Below are positions 1 to 13,800 of a DNA stretch of 64,000 bases, piece after piece. The number at the start of each line of letters is the position of its first letter. Within the stretch, counting starts at the first letter, position 1. The notes below the pieces were generated by a model. The model was not told where the DNA came from. It was given only the letters and a program-made list of their open reading frames with translations, and did no database searches. Where the stretch lies: contig NW_004457708.1 in NCBI RefSeq assembly GCF_000203815.1, positions 1,263,168-1,327,167 on the forward strand, written 5' to 3'. Both the position numbers and the translations under genes were made by a program. This DNA comes from Cavenderia fasciculata (taxonomy: Eukaryota > Evosea > Eumycetozoa > Acytosteliales > Cavenderiaceae).

Positions 1-343
1 TTATAATCAACTCTCTCTTTTTTCCAAAACACAACTGGATTGTAATTCTTTTTTTTTCAACTCTCTCTCCCTCCCTCTCCCTCTCTAATATACAAATATT
101 AGAGGTTTATTTGAATGGAATATTTAACTTGATCCATTTAGGAATTAATAAATAATAATAAGAATAAAACATAATAAATAATATGTACACAAAAAACTTT
201 TAAAAAAAAAAAAAAACTTTTTAGTGATTGACCAACGCGTCATTCTGCATACACGTGCATTCGTTCGTTTTTAATTTTTAAAGTAGTAACTCTTATAACT
301 TTATAGATATATTAAGAGAGTTAGTTCATTTATTCATTCATTA
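1..343. other. 5' intergenic region
   Basis: Non-coding AT-rich DNA upstream of the exoribonuclease gene. It holds CT-rich tracts at about 10-85, an A-tract at about 200-214 and a short T-rich stretch before the ATG at 344. No gene is visible. Promoter function is inferred from position only. Confidence 0.5.
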
Positions 344-3036
344 ATGGGAGTAGGAGGATTAGCAGATTATATTAGTACATATTATCCATCAGTTGTTAGA
401 TTCCAACAACAACAACAACATGGTGTAGGAGTTGGAGGAGGTAGACCAAGATATGATCATTTGGCAGCAGGATCATCGTATATGAGTGTTGGACAACTAC
501 GTAATAAATTGGGAGGTAGACATTCAAACAATACACGCGGTGCTGAAACTACACACTTGTTTATGGATATGAATAGTATCATTCATACTATATTTAGAAG
601 AAATCCCAATACAGATACATCTAAAATCTACAAACAAATCAATATGCGTATCAAGCAAACTGTAGATGAACACTTTCCCGTTAAAACTCTATTCCTTACT
701 ACTGATGGACCTGGTCCAAGAGCTAAAATACCTCTTCAACGTAAAAGAAGATCAAAGGTAAACAAAGATATACAAAACAAATCATATCAAATAGAATACT
801 TAGTTTCATTTCATTTATATATATATATATCTTTTAGTCTAAAGAAGATGGAATAAGTAGTTCATTGATTACACCAGGTACAATGTTTATGAGTGGATTA
901 AAGGATAGTTTAGCAAACTATTTCAAACATTCAAGATCTGTATCGAGTGCAATCATCTCTGCAAGTGATCGTTATGGTGAAGGTGAATTCAAAATCTTTG
1001 AATATATTAATAGTAAAACTTGGACCGACCAAGATTCTGTCATTGTTTTTTCAGAGTATGTTGTAAATCAAGTAATATATATATATATATTATTAAATTG
1101 TATTGATATTAATACATCATTCATCATTCCTCTTATTTTTTTTAGTGATTCAGATGTTATTTTATGTTCAATGTTGAGTAGTGCACCAAATATCATTGTC
1201 AAAGGTACATCATCAACCAAATGTTACCATATTGCTGATCTTAAACAACAATTAATTGCATCTGCTCCATTAATTAATCCAAGTATGTAAAATAATAGAT
1301 ATATTAGATATATGAGATAGATAGATATTAATGTTTATATTTACTTTGACTTTTAATTTAGAACAATTAATAGAAGATTTTGTATTTTTAAATTTATTTA
1401 GAGGATCTGATTATTATCCAAGGATGGATGGATTTAATTTTGTTAGATCATGGACTGCCTATTTGGAAGAGAAATCTAAAAAGGGATTATATAATCCAAA
1501 AACAAGATCTATCAACAAGGAGTTATTACAAAAGATATTTAATATTGGAGAAGGAGCAGTAGGAGGAGGAGGCGACTCGGTTAATTCATTGAGACAATTA
1601 TCTTGGAATACTTCTCTAAAGAATTATATTGCAATGACTTGGAGTCATTTGGGATTTAAATTTGGTAAAAATAATATTATCTCTAATAATAACAAGAACA
1701 ACAAAGAAGGGACTACCTCGACTACGACTACGACTACAGAACCTTCAATCGTCGAAGAGATTGAATCAAAACTTCTAAGACCAACATTTTCAAAAGAGGG
1801 TAATGGTCAATATTACATGACATTGGATGGCATTAAACATGGACCATTCAAAGTAGACGCTAAATATGAAAATGTTGATGGATGGGCTGATCTTTCTCCA
1901 ATAGTGTCACGTGCAATATTGACAGAACCAGACAATATCTTTTTAAATTATTATCAACCTCAATTGTCTGCTGAAAAGTATCAAATCCTCAAATCAAAGA
2001 GAACCAGTTTTGCAATGGAGATTGAAGATCAAGAGAATGCATCACCACCCGATGTTGGACAATACATGCAATGTGTCATTTGGTTGATGGAACTACTAAA
2101 GGGTAAATGCACAAATTTCCATCATCGATACCTCCCAAAATACTCGCCATCAATCAACCACTTTTCATCACTTTCAAAATTAAACAACAAAGAATTGGAT
2201 CGATTCGCATTGCCATTGACCCCTCTCGAATGTAATATTGCCCTTACCCATCAAAAAACAATTCACAATGTACATCCAATCTTTCATTCAATCATAAATC
2301 ATTCAAATCATTTTAGTTTAATTGATTATATCGCTGAACAAGTAAGAAGAAAAAGAAAAAGAAAAAAAAAATCAAATATCAAAAGAAATATTTATTAATT
2401 AATTTCTATTTAATTTCTATTTTTTAGGCATGGAATGATGAAGAATCAGTAAATAATTTATTAAAACAAATTAATGAAACTGATACAAGTTTATTAAATG
2501 AAAAGGAAAAGAGGTTAATGACATTTTCACCAACCGTCATTTACACAAAATCAGGCAATCAAATATATTATCAAGAGGAGAAATTGGCAAATGAAACCAA
2601 TAAGATTCCACATATTTATTCAGAAAGAAAACCATATATCGAAGATATTATACCACCAGTTGAAGAAGAGGAATTACCAGATCCATTAAATCAACAATCG
2701 TCGGCATTTGAACCATCAACTGCTGAACCATTTAAAACATTTAATTCATTTAAAGAATCTCAAGATAAACTTAGTAATTTAATCAAATCAAATGCTAATC
2801 ATAGAAAAACAACAATGTTAAATAACTTTAACAAGAATAATAATAATCAGAATAATCAGAATATTAATAACGATACTTTTAATATTAATATCAATATTAA
2901 TGGTAAAAGTTTAATTGGATCCATTTTAGAATCAAAATCAACCAATATCAAACCAATTCCAACTTCTTTTTCATCATCATCACCTATCATTAATAATTAT
3001 CAATTGGTTTTTAATTTATTAAAGAAAATTAAATAA
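344..3036 (+). CDS. XRN-family 5'-3' exoribonuclease
   Basis: Predicted 5'-3' exoribonuclease that would degrade 5'-monophosphorylated RNA processively. Five exons keep frame: 344-757, 838-1055, 1146-1282, 1362-2341 and 2428-3036, giving 785 aa. The XRN N-terminal nuclease landmarks occur in order: LFMDMNSIIH (first metal-binding Asp), TTDGPGPRAKIPLQRKRRSK, ITPGTMFM, ASDRYGEGEFKI (paired Glu), SDSDVIL (Asp pair) and FVFLNLFRGSDYYPRM (the 'GNDFLP' motif). An insertion rich in Gln/Gly/Val sits near residues 25-45. The C-terminal third is Asn-rich and has no domain I recognise. At 785 aa it is much shorter than Xrn1, and the spacing between motifs differs, so it is a divergent member rather than a clear XRN1 or XRN2 orthologue. 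Its 3' end faces the NmrA-like gene 47 bases away. The family call is firm; the cellular compartment is unknown. Confidence 0.9.
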
Positions 3037-3083
3037 TAAATAAATATAGTGATAACTTAACGATTAATTTATTATTTTTTGGT

Positions 3084-4083
3084 TTATTGTTTTTTCTTTG
3101 AGAGATATTCATCAAAAGTAGTAATATGAGTTAGGTTTGGAGCAATGGATAAGTCTAATCCAGGAAAAGTACCAAATTCTTCATAGAATTGAAACATGTT
3201 ACCCATTTCTTTGGCATTTGGGAATGGAAAAGTACCAAATACTTGTGGTGGAATATAGTTGTATTGAATATCGAATCCATAAAATTTGGATAATGATTGG
3301 ATGATATCATTCATTGAAACAGTGTGACAGAATGGAATCGATGCATTGGCATACTTTGTCTTGTTCTCCAAGATGGCAGAGACAATAGCACCAACATCAG
3401 TGACATCGGCCATTGCAATTGGAATCTTTGGATTGAATGGAATAGTGATAGAATAAGATTGACCATCTTCACTCTTTTTTGGTGCAAAAAAGGTTTCAAA
3501 ATTTTGATAGTAGAATGGAATATAGACAAAACTGACAGTCAATGATGTTGGGTTTTTGGAAGCTTGAAATTCAGCATAAACCTTGATTTCATCTTTTTGA
3601 TCAAAATGAGTAACTGGCAATGTCCCATTACTAATCTTTTCACAATTAACAAGACTACTAAAAATAAAATGTTCAACTTTCGCTAATACAACTGCATCTA
3701 CAATTCTAAAAGAGAAAAAAAACAAAAAAGAATAGGAATATTAATAAAATTTGATTCCAACTTTTTAAATAAATAAATATTATTATTTACTTTTTTCCAA
3801 CTTGACCTTCAGCTTCACCATAGGATTGAGCAGCAGTTACCAAGAAAACAGATTGACTTCCTTGTAATGCTTTGGCAAGTTCTTCGACAGTGGCAGTGGT
3901 TTGATCCAATTTGACCAATTCAACACCTTTCTTTTGCAAAGTAAGAGAGGCATCGGATTCAGGGTTACGAGTAATAGCTCTTACCTTGTACTTTGGATTG
4001 TTGAGTAATGATTGAGTGACTGATCCACCTTGGAGTCCAGTAGCTCCGAAAACAGTTACAATTTGAGTTTGAATAGTTGACAT
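3084..4083 (-). CDS. NmrA-like NAD(P)-binding protein (HSCARG/NMRAL1 type)
   Basis: Two exons, 4083-3791 and 3705-3084, joined in phase 2, give 304 aa. This matches the roughly 300-aa length of NMRAL1/HSCARG redox sensors. The N-terminus has a Rossmann dinucleotide motif, VFGATGLQGGSV (residues about 11-22), then RAITRNP, where NADP-specific members place the Arg that contacts the 2'-phosphate. VEHFIFSSL and a KAEVE-like helix follow, as in atypical short-chain dehydrogenases. The Tyr-Lys catalytic pair of classical SDRs is not evident. A regulatory, ligand-sensing role is therefore more likely than catalysis, as known for NmrA proteins. The intron starts GTAAAT and ends TTTTAG. The gene is tail-to-tail with the exoribonuclease gene. 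Confidence 0.88.
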
Positions 4084-4477
4084 TTTGAGATGATTGAAAA
4101 AAATATTATAAAAAAGAGATAATTAATTATGTTTAGATAAAGAATAGTGGTAGTTGTTGATTTAAATGTTTGATGTTTAAAACAAAGAAACAAAATTTCT
4201 TTAAATAGAAAATCATTGGAGTTGGGGGTCTGAAAAAATAAATAAAATAATCTAGAACAAGAGCAAGATGGGTCTTCCTTGATGTAGGTTTCTAAAGATA
4301 TTTAATTTATGACTTTGAAAAATATGAATTGTGTCACCAGTTTTCATTCAATTATCAATGAGTTTTTTTAAGGCTCGTTGGCCATAGCCGACCCACCCTC
4401 ACTTTTACTAAAAAACATTAACCCATATTCTTCTTCTTCATCGTAATGATTACATTACATTAAATATTATTGTTTAT
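4084..4477. other. Intergenic region between two minus-strand genes
   Basis: 394 bases without a coding signal. It should contain the NmrA-like promoter and the 3' flank of the ankyrin-type gene. A relatively GC-rich patch at about 4373-4405 (around GTTGGCCATAGCCGAC) stands out from the AT-rich background. I cannot assign it a function. Confidence 0.4.
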
Positions 4478-7065
4478 TTATTTTAAATGATTAATTAAAA
4501 AATTATAGGTACTAAAATTAAATAATTTCCTTGAAATTAATGATTGAGACAGTTGTTGTATTTGAGGAGTAGCCAATGTCATTTTAAAAGATGTTACCAA
4601 GTGTCTGAGGATAGTGATATTATTGTTGGCAGCGGCTATGATGATTTTATCCATCTGTTGATAGTTTAAATGTTGGGGTGTGATGAGTAGCTCATCATGT
4701 AACCCAGAGTAGTAATCACATTGTATCATGTGATGAGCGAGGCGATTAAGAATGTGTGGGTCCCCTTTACCTTGTTGAGCCAATGTTTGTATATATTTGA
4801 TTGTTTTAATATGTGGACGTTGACATTTTGGATGTATAGCAGTATTGGTTGGCACTGTGACGATCGAGTTGGCAGTATAGTAGTCTGCCAATGCAATATT
4901 ACCCTTTTCAACAAGACGTAAATACCATCTAATATCGAGCTTTGGTTTTTTCTCCACTTTCTCCATCCATTGTCTTTCTTGTAGTGATTGTTCGTCAATC
5001 TCTCTATTCCACTTTAATACTTTTAGATAGAATCGAATGTTACCGTGGGTCAACAATACCAATGGATTGATAGCTTTGACAAGTGGACAGTGTCGATGTA
5101 TCATTTCAGCTAAATGTAATCTAGATGGTTTCAATGATTTTTGGAGGAGAAGGAGATCATTTGATACTTGAAACCAATTTGTTTTTAGTCCAAGTACATA
5201 ATCAACCATTCGATATGACCCTTTTTTGATAGCTTTATACATTTGTTCCAATGCAGTTGTTTTGGACGTATAAATATACCCTTCATCGAGTATAAACTTG
5301 AATCGATCCTCTACCAAATATTTAAATACGTCAAGATGACACTCTCCAATTGGTGGTAATACAATCTCTGATAGGATATCTGTATGAGTGGTATGGTCAA
5401 GTTTATGTAATTGTGGAAGATGTTTGATCACCATTTTAACAGTCTCCAATGATCCCGACGAAATAGCATCAATCAAACATTCTTTTGATTGTTCCAAATC
5501 GAGTTGTTGTAGTACCGAAGTCGAGTTTGTAAATATAACTTCTAGAGTATCCACAAGTCCACGACTACAAAGATTTGGAATGGTATTAAATGAAACATTA
5601 AAATGTTTTAAATAAACCAACAACTCTTTGACAAACTCTGTATTGGCACCGTGGAGCAAAAGAATCATTCCGATATCGTCTTGAGAAGGCTGAATATTTT
5701 TCTCTTGTATCCAATACTTGATCATTTCTACATTGTGACTAGACAGTTCCAACAAGTTTGGTATTTCACATAGACTACTACCGATAATACCGTTGTTATC
5801 ATTGACAATTGTTTTAATTAAATTCATTCTTTTTAATGAATCATCGGTCAATGAGCATACTTGTTGTAACAACCAATGATATTTTTCTTTTGATGCATTT
5901 GGATACTTTTCATAGAGATATTTGTACATGTCGACGGTTGGGTTTGGGATGGGTATGGGGATTGGTTCAGATGTCTGATCCAAGTACTTGATAGTGTCAA
6001 TATGGTTACCTCTGATTGCCGATAGAAGAGTTTGAGGTGGAACACCATACAACAAACCAGGTCTTTCAAATAGATGTTTGACCATATTTAAGTGACCTTG
6101 TTCAGCTGCAATAGTCACCGCATCAATTGCCCATTTCCCACCTTTTGCAATTGCATCCAATTGATGATGATGTTTTGAAAATTCCAATAACCTTTCCAAC
6201 ATGTCAATATTATTATTTGCAGCACATTCAACCAATGCCCTCTCTGTGAATAAACATCCATCCATTTCTTTATCATTTTCATACTTTGTCAGTATATGTT
6301 CAATCACATGATAATGTTTGTTTTTAGCAGCTCCATCTATTGCAGCAACTGTAAAATCTACTCTATAGGTTGTTGTTCCTATCTCTCTCAACCCATCAAA
6401 ATAAATCAATACATCCAAATGACCATTCATTGATGCATTATCATAAGAATGATTTGTAAATTTAATCTAAACAAAATGAAAGAATAAATATAATATGTAA
6501 GTAACTATATCATTTGACACATAGTATTTATATTTAAATATATACATACTTTAGTATTTTGGTTAGTATTATTATTAATTAATAATTTGATAATATCTAA
6601 ATCACCATTTAAAGATGCAGTATCAATGGAACGAGTAGTGAATGGTACATTATGAATATTGACTAGATAATTGACAAGTTGTAGATTACGACTTGAAACG
6701 GCACAGTCAACAGCATAGTGTTCATCTTTAAAGGCAGATTCATAGTATTGATAGATTATATCAAATGATTCCATTTTAAAGCATACGGATGGATGATAGA
6801 GATGAGGTGAGCAAATTGCAATCACCATATCTAAAGTTGCCCATCCAACTTGTAATTTGTCCAATCCTCTTCTTCCTCCTATTTCTTTACAAAGATCATG
6901 TAACAGATTACCAGTTTGATTCTTTACAACCCAATCCAATGAAGGAATATTATTATAATTGAATGATCTTCTATTACCACCAGACAATTGCAATGATATA
7001 TTTTGAATCTCTTTTACAATCTTTTTAAATATATATTTGTTTTGAAATAATTGTTGTATATTCAT
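4478..7065 (-). CDS. Dictyostelid ankyrin-type repeat protein
   Basis: Two exons, 7065-6550 and 6466-4478, join in phase 0 and give 834 aa from the ATG at 7065. An in-frame upstream ATG at 7113 would add 16 residues (ending REREM) encoded by a CT-repeat-rich leader. I prefer 7065 because MNIQQLFQNKYIFKKIVKEI then sits at the N-terminus, as in related dictyostelid genes. Degenerate helical repeats of about 30 residues follow, with units such as AAEQGHLNMVKHLFE, AAKNKHYHVIEHIL and AAANNNITILRHLV, which resemble ankyrin repeats that have lost the canonical TPLH turn. No enzymatic domain is visible. A protein-interaction scaffold is the likely role; partners are unknown. The single intron lies just after the DIIKLLINNN repeat. 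Confidence 0.82.
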
Positions 7066-7113
7066 CTCTCTCTCTCTCTCGTTTTTAATTAATGATAATA
7101 ATGAATAAGACAT

Positions 7114-7866
7114 GCATGCATAGCTTGTTTCATTTAAATGTGTGTTTAAAGGTCACATGTTCCGAGAAAGAAGAAGAAAATAAAATAAAGATATTTTTGT
7201 TGTTGTTGTTGTTCTTTTGGTCGTGATCAATCATCATTCTTTGTGAGGTATGATATGTCTGAAAATGAATGATTCTTTCTCTCTATTCTTTCTTTGTAGT
7301 ATTAAAGACAATAACGACTGAAAGATGCATTAGATAGGAATTTAGACAAACTTGAAATAAATTAATGAACTACGACTGCATGCACGATCAGAGATACTTG
7401 AAACTTTTGGAAGAGTCCAAAGAGAAAGGTGAAATTGAGCTTGAAAAAAATTAATAAAAAAAATCTTTAAAATATTAGACTTTTTGGTCACACCACCAGG
7501 TCGTGTGTGAGCTCACTCTCTCTAACCCTGAATCGCAAGAAGCACATAACCCTTTTGTACTATAAACTAATTATCTTTTTAAGAAGTAGTAGTAATAACA
7601 AGTTTGGGATAGAGTATATATATTAGAGATTGATCTTTTATATATCCTACCAAACGACAAAGGCAACAAACACATCTTTACTTTACAGACTAATACTATA
7701 GTATAGTATAGTATAGTATTATCTCTATCTATCTATCTATCTTATAACTTTCTTTATATATTATTCATTCACACATTACATATATTTACATTACACATAT
7801 ATATATTTATTTATTATTCACAAGATAATTAAAAGGTAACTTTTAAAAGTTTAGTTTTAATTAAAT
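7114..7866. promoter_or_regulatory. Divergent intergenic region upstream of the DNAJC13 gene
   Basis: About 750 bases between divergently transcribed genes, so it should hold both promoters. It contains a GTT repeat (7197-7213), a patch around 7493-7520 with GTGTGTGAGCTCAC, a GTATA-type repeat (about 7702-7718) and a TATC repeat (about 7724-7742). No open reading frame here looks real. Confidence 0.4.
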
Positions 7867-10800
7867 ATGTCTGGGCAGACTCAACAAGCCACTTCGATTG
7901 AGGAGTTTATATCGGCTCATCACCGATCGCTTTCACTTTGGTATACAATCAAGCATTCATGGAAGAAAAAAAAGAGATTCATGTCGATCGATCCCATCAA
8001 TCTCACCACCTATGACACTTCGTCGTGGGAGAACACTAACCAGTGGGCGTGGGAAACAGGTATTGCTGACGTCTCTCCATCGGACAAGCAATCCAATCAA
8101 GTAGTCATCACAACCAAAAAGGATGGCAAAAAGAAAGATACCTTAAACTTTGAATCTGATCATCGTTCTGGTAAGACAAAAAAAAGGAGATGAAAAAGAT
8201 CAATTGTACATTAATTATATTTATATATTAACTTTTTAATATTTCTATTTCTTTTGTACTCTCTCTCTCTCTCTCTCTCTTTTAGAATTATTAACTGATT
8301 TACAAAGATCATTATCAGTAGTAAGAGCAGCAGAAAAACAAAACAAACCAGTTGATCAAATCAATTATCGTCATTTGGGACGTGCAGGATATGTGTATGA
8401 GATGAGTTTGAGAGAGTTGGCAACCGGATTGTACAAGTCGTACGGTGCCAAGAAACTCAAGCGTGGAGGTCTCTGGTTGGATGTTGTGTTGACTGTCTGT
8501 TCATGCTCTGTCGAGGAGCAGGATCCCGAGATTGCCAGAGATCCAAATGGCAAGCACTCCAAGATCCGTGTATCATACTTTTTCAAGGACATTGTCAAGA
8601 TTGAAAGCTTGGCCGACAATAACAACGCCTATCTCTTTTACATGAACAACGAGGTTGATGCCGCCACCGATCTCTTTATCGTCTCTGATCCAAAGTTTAT
8701 CGAAAACGTCATGCAATTCTCTAAAAAGTATGTTGGTCACGACGTCAAATTGTTAAAGTCCTCTTCATCACTACAAGACGTACCAAATCATCGTATCAAA
8801 CGTCACGGTAAAGAAGATGATGACGCCTTGGTTTCAATCATTGATTTCACTGTAAACAAAATTAGTAATCGTCATAATGGTCCTGTTCAAAGATTATTAG
8901 CTTTATCAACTACAAAGTAAGAGAAAAAATAGAAAAAGAAAAGAAAATAGAATCATTTATTAATTTTAATTTTATTATTTAGATTGGTTGAAAGAGATTT
9001 ATTAAATTATACAATTATTACAACTAGATCATATACTACTATTGCATGTTTAGTTAGATATGAAAGTGATAGTCAAAAGTTATCTATTCAATACAAGGAT
9101 GGCTTATTGAAAACCTATACTTCATCGGCTAGAGATGCATTGATTGCCAGTATCATTGATTTCTGTCGTTCCGTTGGAAATAATAATGCAACCATTTTTA
9201 CTTCTCAAATTGTTCGTGGTATGAAAATTACTCCTCATCATGTTACTCCAAGTGAAGTATGTAAATCAAATCAAAAGAATATATATTATTTTTTTTTCTT
9301 TTATATTTATCTTTTTTTTTTCTTTTTTCTTTTACTTTTTAGGATGTACAAGAACAATATATGAGATTATTTGAACAAAAATCATTTGATTTCGAAACGT
9401 TGAGTGTATCACAAATTGCACTTAGTTTGGATGGATTTATTTCAAATATTCCATATGCCGGTCTATCAAATGTATTTGCTGAAAAGAATGGCAAGGTAGT
9501 ATTAAATTGTATTCAAAAGTTATTGTCTGGTGTCAAGTTGGGACCAAACGATGACAAGAGTGACTATGACCTCATTTCAGTCATTCTCCAAATGCTCCGT
9601 AGAATCGTTGCAACTCGTGTAGGTTTTGAATTGTTTACTCATTTCCCTCATTGCAAAATCCCATTAATCAATCTCTTAAAACGTTCCATTCAATGTGTTG
9701 AAGATACCATTACCTATTATGGTATTGATTTAATGATTGCTTTAATTCAACCTGGTAAGCTAAAAAAAAATAGAAATAGAAAAACAAACAAATCAAAAAA
9801 ACAAAATACTTATTCTTTTTTTTTATTTTTTATTTTTTTTATAGCATTTGAAGGAGATTATGAATCAGGACAATGTCAATTAAATAAGAGAGAATTATTC
9901 ATGTCATTAGATTTAAACAAGACATTGTTTGAATTGATTCAAAGACATTCGGCAAGTGGAACGGGAGCTTTGGTTTTAAATTCGGCTATTGAATTGTTGA
10001 CTCTATTGTTATGTGAACCATACAGCGAGACTACAGATGCACCCATTTTCAATGATCTGTTGACACGTGTCGGTGCATTGGGACGTGACTTGTTCAAGTT
10101 GTTTATGCATCAGTGTCCTGCCATCTCCAAGAATGCAGGTATGTTGATGATGGTTGTCATCAATGAAGGTGATGAACAGTTGGCCAAACAAATGCAGATC
10201 ATTGCATTGGTTGAAGGTGCTTTGTTGCGTCATTTACACGACTCACTCTTTTTAAAGGTGTTGCCTGGAGTTGTCAACCCAACCAACATTAGAAACTCAC
10301 AAAAGCGTGAGATGAGCAAGATATTGATCGGTCTTTGGACGGCCGAGAATCCAGTCTGTCGTGCTCTACTTGATCGCGTGTTCCCACGTGGACTTGTGAT
10401 GTACCTAGACAGCGCTGAAGAGCCACCCAAAGAAGCTGCCCTATCCGCCGCACAAGAGAGCAGTGGTCCCAAAGCCATCAAACTCAGTATCTTTGCCAAC
10501 TGGCGTATGAAAAAGATCATCAAGACGAGAGAAACTATGGCCAAAGCTGTAATCCGTATCAAACGTGAACAAAAACCACTCAAACAACTCAACTGGCCCA
10601 TGTTCCTCTTCCAATTTGCTCAAGACCATCGTGACGCCAATCTCATCTGGAATCATACCACAAGAGAAGAGTTGAGAGAGTCAATGGACAATGAAATGCG
10701 TCTACTCCAACAAGAACAAGAAGCTGCGGGTCGTGAAGTGGTCGCATGGAATGATGAAGATTTTGAAGTCCCATACCCATCACTTAAAAAGGAGATTGCT

Positions 10801-13800
10801 GTTGGTGGATACTACATCTCGTTGTTGGTCGATGGTACCTCCAAGGGTATCCGTCTCCAACACCCAGGTAACTTTTTCAGCGAGTTGTGGCAGAATTTCC
10901 TACTCAACGAAAGTCCCGATCAAAAGGCATTGTGTATGCGTGCCATGACACTCGTCTTTACATTCTATCATCAACATCCAACCATGGTACACCCATTCTC
11001 AAATATTGCTCATCTCATTGATTTGCTCGAGACTACCAACGATGTCGTTTTACGTGATCGTCTTTTATTGTTTGCACGTTCTCTACTCCAAGTAAAGGCA
11101 AATGCCAAGTTGTTTATTGATAATCGTGGTATCTACCGTTTGATGGATCTCATCACACTCGTTCACACCCATTACACCTATGGTGAAGAAGGACGTCTCT
11201 TGCAAGAATGGTACTATGCACTTGAAGGTGCTGAAGGTAGTGCTCCTCAACGTGTCGGTCCAGTGTCCCGTGTCGAGCTCCTCGAACTGTACACTAGCAA
11301 AAAGATCAACCGAAACACTCGTTGTTGGGCACAAGGTTCGGAAAAGTGGAAGCCATTGTCTGCCATCCCCGAACTACGTTGGACCATCATGAACGGTACT
11401 ACACACGGAAACACTGGTGGTGTATTACCCAAGGCCGAACTCGGTAGTGTCATCCTCGACATTCTCAATGCACTCTGCAGTTTCCGTCCCACTCGTCACC
11501 CAACCACTGGTGCAGTCGTACGTCCACTCCCACGTGTCAAGCGTATCATTTGCGAGCCACTCAATCTTCCACGTATCGTCCAAACATTGCTTGCAGGTCA
11601 AGATATGCTTGTCGAAAAGACTGCTATCCTTTTAGAGTCATTGCTCATTGACAATGCAGTATTTACGAGTAAATTCTATCTTACTGGTGCATTCTTTTTC
11701 ATGTTGCTCTATCCCAACTCAAACATCTTGCCAATTGTCAAGTTACTCCAGATTATCCACAACAAGCAACACCTTATCACCAGCGAAGAAGCTTCCAAGC
11801 ACTCGGTACTCTATCCATTGCTCCCAGAGGCACTTATCTGTTTCCTCGACAATTACACTCCCGAAAACTTTGCTTCCAAATTCCTTTCAGACAATGATGA
11901 TCCCGAGACCATTTGGAATAGCAATATGCGTAAGCTTATGCGTGAAAAGATCGAGTTGCATTTGGCGTCACTCCCACAACGTCTCCATTCCAACACGACC
12001 ACCATCTACGAATACGTCCCTATTCCCAAGATCATCTATGCCGAGCTTGAAGGCGAGTTGTTCTGCCACTCGTACTATTTGTCGCGTCTCTGTGACACTC
12101 GTCGTTTCCCCAACTGGCCAATCCGTCAACCACTCGAACTATTCAAGAGCGTGTTGATTGTATGGTCCGAGGAGGCCGTCAAGGCTCCACAAGTCATGTC
12201 GGTGCAAGAAGCCATCGAAGTGCTCAACCTCAAGGTCACTGGCAAGCCACCCGCCGGCAAAGCACACAATTTCAAGGACGATGAGATTAGAAAGGCCTAC
12301 TACAAGTTGGCTGCCAAGTACCATCCAGACAAGAACCCAGAAGGTCGTGATATGTTTGAAAAGATCCAAACTGCCTATGAACTCTTGTCTACAGTCAACA
12401 ATATCGACAATGAACGTGGATCAGACAAGAAGATCTCGTTGATCCTCTTAACTCAGGTCATTCTCTACACTCGTTACATTGACCAGTTCCGTCCCTTCAA
12501 GTATCCAGCCTATCCACAACTATGGAAGCTTATCACTGAGCTCATGGCCAACGACAAGTCATTTGATCGCAAGAACAAGACTCCACTCATCTCGCCAGCC
12601 ACTCACCTTCTCTATCTCACCGTCGAAGCCTCTCCACTCAACTCTGAAGAGATTACTCGTAACAATGGTGTACCTATCCTCGCCAAGTTGTTTAGCAAGT
12701 CGGTCGATATTGTCTTTGAGGATCTCGTAGTCCCCACCCTCATCATTCAAACCACACCAGTCTCTCCAACATTCTCTGGCAAGCAAATCAAGGGAGATAT
12801 CCCCGAACCAAAGGCTGCAGGTCAAAATGCCAACACTCCACCAGGTATCGATCAAGAACCAGCCAACAAGTCTGACCAACCAGCTCCATCTGCTCCACAA
12901 GGCCCTTCCAACGCACTCATCACTATCCCTACTTCCAAATTCAACATTAATGATCCAACTTTGGAAAGCGATGTACCTGCCGAAGTTTCATCTTCATTAC
13001 TTCGTACTTTTGGTGTTATGGCCAAGTTCCCAGGTTCACGTAAACAATTATTTGCAAACAATGAGTCACTCAAGATTTGTGATAATATCTGTAAATGTTT
13101 GTATCTCTCTTACAGTCATCCACATATTGTAACCTATGCACTCGAAGCCATCTACCAATTTGCTCGTCAAGACGACGAACTTCAAGCTGCCATTGTTCAA
13201 GCTGGTGTTGTATGGCACTTGCTCCGTCTCTTGTTTGGTTATGATCACACTTTGGTCAACAGTGGTGTTGAAGTTAACCTCGACTCTAATCGTATCATGA
13301 TTGGTAATCTCCATGCTAGAATGTCACTTCGTGCCCTCAGAAGAATGTCTGGTATCAAGAGTGAAGAAGATATTGAAGGTTATGCCGAACCATCTGACAA
13401 ACCAGAAGACAAGGAAGCTAAAAAGGCAGCTGCCGAAGCTGTCCAAAAAGGAAATACTGGTCCTATTGCAATGCCAGTTCTCGATTCAAATGTTCTCACA
13501 CTTACTTCTGGTCAACCAACTCCAGTTGCAACCAATCCATTATCAAATTCACCAACACAACAAGGTCAATCTGCTTCCTCTCAACAAGGTCAATCTGCTA
13601 GTCCTACCACCGCTACTCCACCAATTGGTAATCAACTAGCAAATACAGCAGCATCAAAACCAATTCCAAAACCAACAGCTCATACTGCTAAAAAGGCAGC
13701 ACCACAAGTTGATGTTCAAGCATTCTTGGAAACTCCAGAGACTGAATTAAATCTAAAGGTTCGTGAAACGATTACAGTATTCCTCAGTAGTCATATTGTT

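Noticed and set aside
10009-13314. Many open frames of 70-170 codons on other frames of the DNAJC13 gene
   Set aside because: They overlap a firmly identified coding region, have low-complexity or Ser/His-rich products typical of shadow frames, and match no family.
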